64,000 bases of DNA from Plectrocnemia conspersa (lineage: Eukaryota > Arthropoda > Insecta > Trichoptera > Polycentropodidae). The stretch spans positions 558,001 to 622,000 of the forward strand of contig VTFK01000332.1 in the NCBI GenBank assembly GCA_009617715.1. The letters run 5' to 3'. The translations under genes and the position numbers were made by a program. Below the pieces are notes generated by a model that was not told the DNA's origin, searched no databases, and worked only from the letters and a program-made list of their open reading frames with translations. Shown in pieces: positions 63,150-64,000 of this stretch (within the stretch, counting starts at the first letter, position 1; each line of letters starts with the position of its first letter).

Positions 63150-63182
63150 ATGGTGACCGCAAAAGTGTTACTAATGGCGCAG
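63150..63182 (+). CDS. candidate first coding exon (MVTAKVLLMAQ)
   Basis: ATG at 63150 opens 11 codons ending CAG|GTAAAT in phase 0. The hydrophobic run VLLMA could begin a signal peptide. The upstream 100 bp (GTGTAGTGTGAGAG words) reads like a 5' UTR. A separate 57-codon ORF lies just before it on the same strand (62853-63026). Unidentified; the next exon would be outside the window. Confidence 0.35.
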
Positions 63183-63599
63183 GTAAATAAAAACGCTTAT
63201 AGTACAAATATATAATTTGTTAAAAATGAGTACAGAATAGTGTAGAAGACACCATCGAGCGGCAGAATTGGTCCAATTGCCGAGTCACTCGAGTGGCCGT
63301 TGGTTTGAGTCTTTATTGTGGTCATTGATTAGTGATTGATGATGAGATGTAATGTCACAAATTTCACAGCAGATGAGGCAAATTGTGAACCAGTCGTATT
63401 AGTTTATATATTTACGTCTATCTCAAACATCCCTTTTAGTAAAAGCTATTGCAAAATTTACCCTTTGGGTGACTGTCTGATAGTTACAAAAAATATTTCA
63501 AAAATTTAATCAATTTTATCTATTAGGATAAATCATGAATACACTCGTCTATTCTAGATTATAGATTTTGATTTTTAAATGCTGCAATCCAAAGTGGTA

Positions 63600-63700
63600 T
63601 AGAAAAGAAATTACAGACGGATCGCCAAAATAAAACATGTTCCTTAAAACAAAGCTGAGCATCTTGTAAGTTTATTGCAGATGTTGTAACATATAATCAC
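63600..63700 (-). mobile_element. non-LTR retrotransposon (family 1) fragment
   Basis: Parallels 39297-39370: GACGGATCG.CAAA..., TTCCT.A.AACAAAGC.GAGC and ATCTTG.AAG.TTAT. Codes (minus) part of the LGFVMRN region of the RT C-terminal domain. Short and decayed. Confidence 0.6.
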
Positions 63701-64000
63701 ATTAAGAGCTATATTTTGTGTACTTTTGAAATTTTTCGTTTTTAAATAAATACAGGCTAAAATTTACCAAAAAAATATTTTTAGTCCGCATACATTTTTT
63801 TGCGCATACGTCGAATTTCTTTATTAGGAATATTAAGCTTTTTATATTTTAACTATGTTGTATCTAATTAATATGCTTAGGATATAAATAAAGAAAAAAA
63901 AAAATTTTTTCGGGTAACTTTTCAAATGTTTTTTTTGCACATGCCGAATTTTTAAAATTCAATTAGAATTTAAAAAAAATATTTGTATGCAGTATAACGA

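Noticed and set aside
1..64000. CRISPR arrays, rRNA genes, LTR retrotransposons or endogenous virus genes
   Set aside because: Looked for by eye; no regular spacer arrays, no rRNA-like blocks, no paired LTRs and no gag/env-like reading frames were seen.

Overview
The window is nuclear DNA of an animal, most likely an insect and probably a moth or butterfly (inference). It is strongly AT-rich, introns have GT-AG borders, and there are no bacterial-type operons. The dominant genes are short (about 470 residue) sugar transporters of the trehalose/glucose facilitator (Tret1-like) group of the major facilitator superfamily. The rest carries the usual insect mix of decayed non-LTR retrotransposons, hAT, Tc1, piggyBac-like MITEs and tRNA-derived SINEs.

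Positions 2116-22836 hold a tandem array of six sugar-transporter genes, all on the + strand, in the order A1(partial)-B1-A2-Bpsi-A3-B2. Class A genes (A2, A3 and the 3' part of A1) have 7 coding exons and class B genes (B1, B2) have 9. The extra class B introns fall at exact positions: B exons of 148+176 nt equal one 324-nt A exon. A unit made of the 3' half of B plus all of A has been duplicated in tandem (about 7.0-12.2 kb copied to about 12.2-16.9 kb, offset about 4.9 kb). This left one broken B copy (12919-13722, in-frame stops, first five exons missing) and two close A paralogues (A2 and A3). A non-LTR retrotransposon tail in intron 5 of B was copied with the unit and sits at the junction.

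Positions 16672-19823 are mostly gene-poor, with two unidentified exon-like ORFs (18017-18223 + and 19516-19737 -). From 22905 to the end there is no complete gene. Four short exon-like stretches begin with ATG and end at a donor site (23801, 29267, 59642, 63150). They look like 5' exons of one or more genes whose bodies lie in long introns or beyond the window. Between them are: a Harbinger-like foldback MITE (23108-23318), an intact-ended but decayed hAT element with 8-bp target duplication (30008-31796), a Tc1 element with a non-LTR retrotransposon inserted in it (38591-41125), a second non-LTR family (35570-35870, 43468-44520), a hAT MITE (46922-47236), a piggyBac-like MITE (51902-52412), two SINEs, several near-perfect hairpins, and a cluster of GCCAT (Pho/YY1-type) motifs at 42705-42797.

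The working transporters are predicted plasma-membrane facilitators. As a group they would move sugars such as trehalose or glucose across gut, fat-body or Malpighian epithelia; substrate cannot be read from the sequence.
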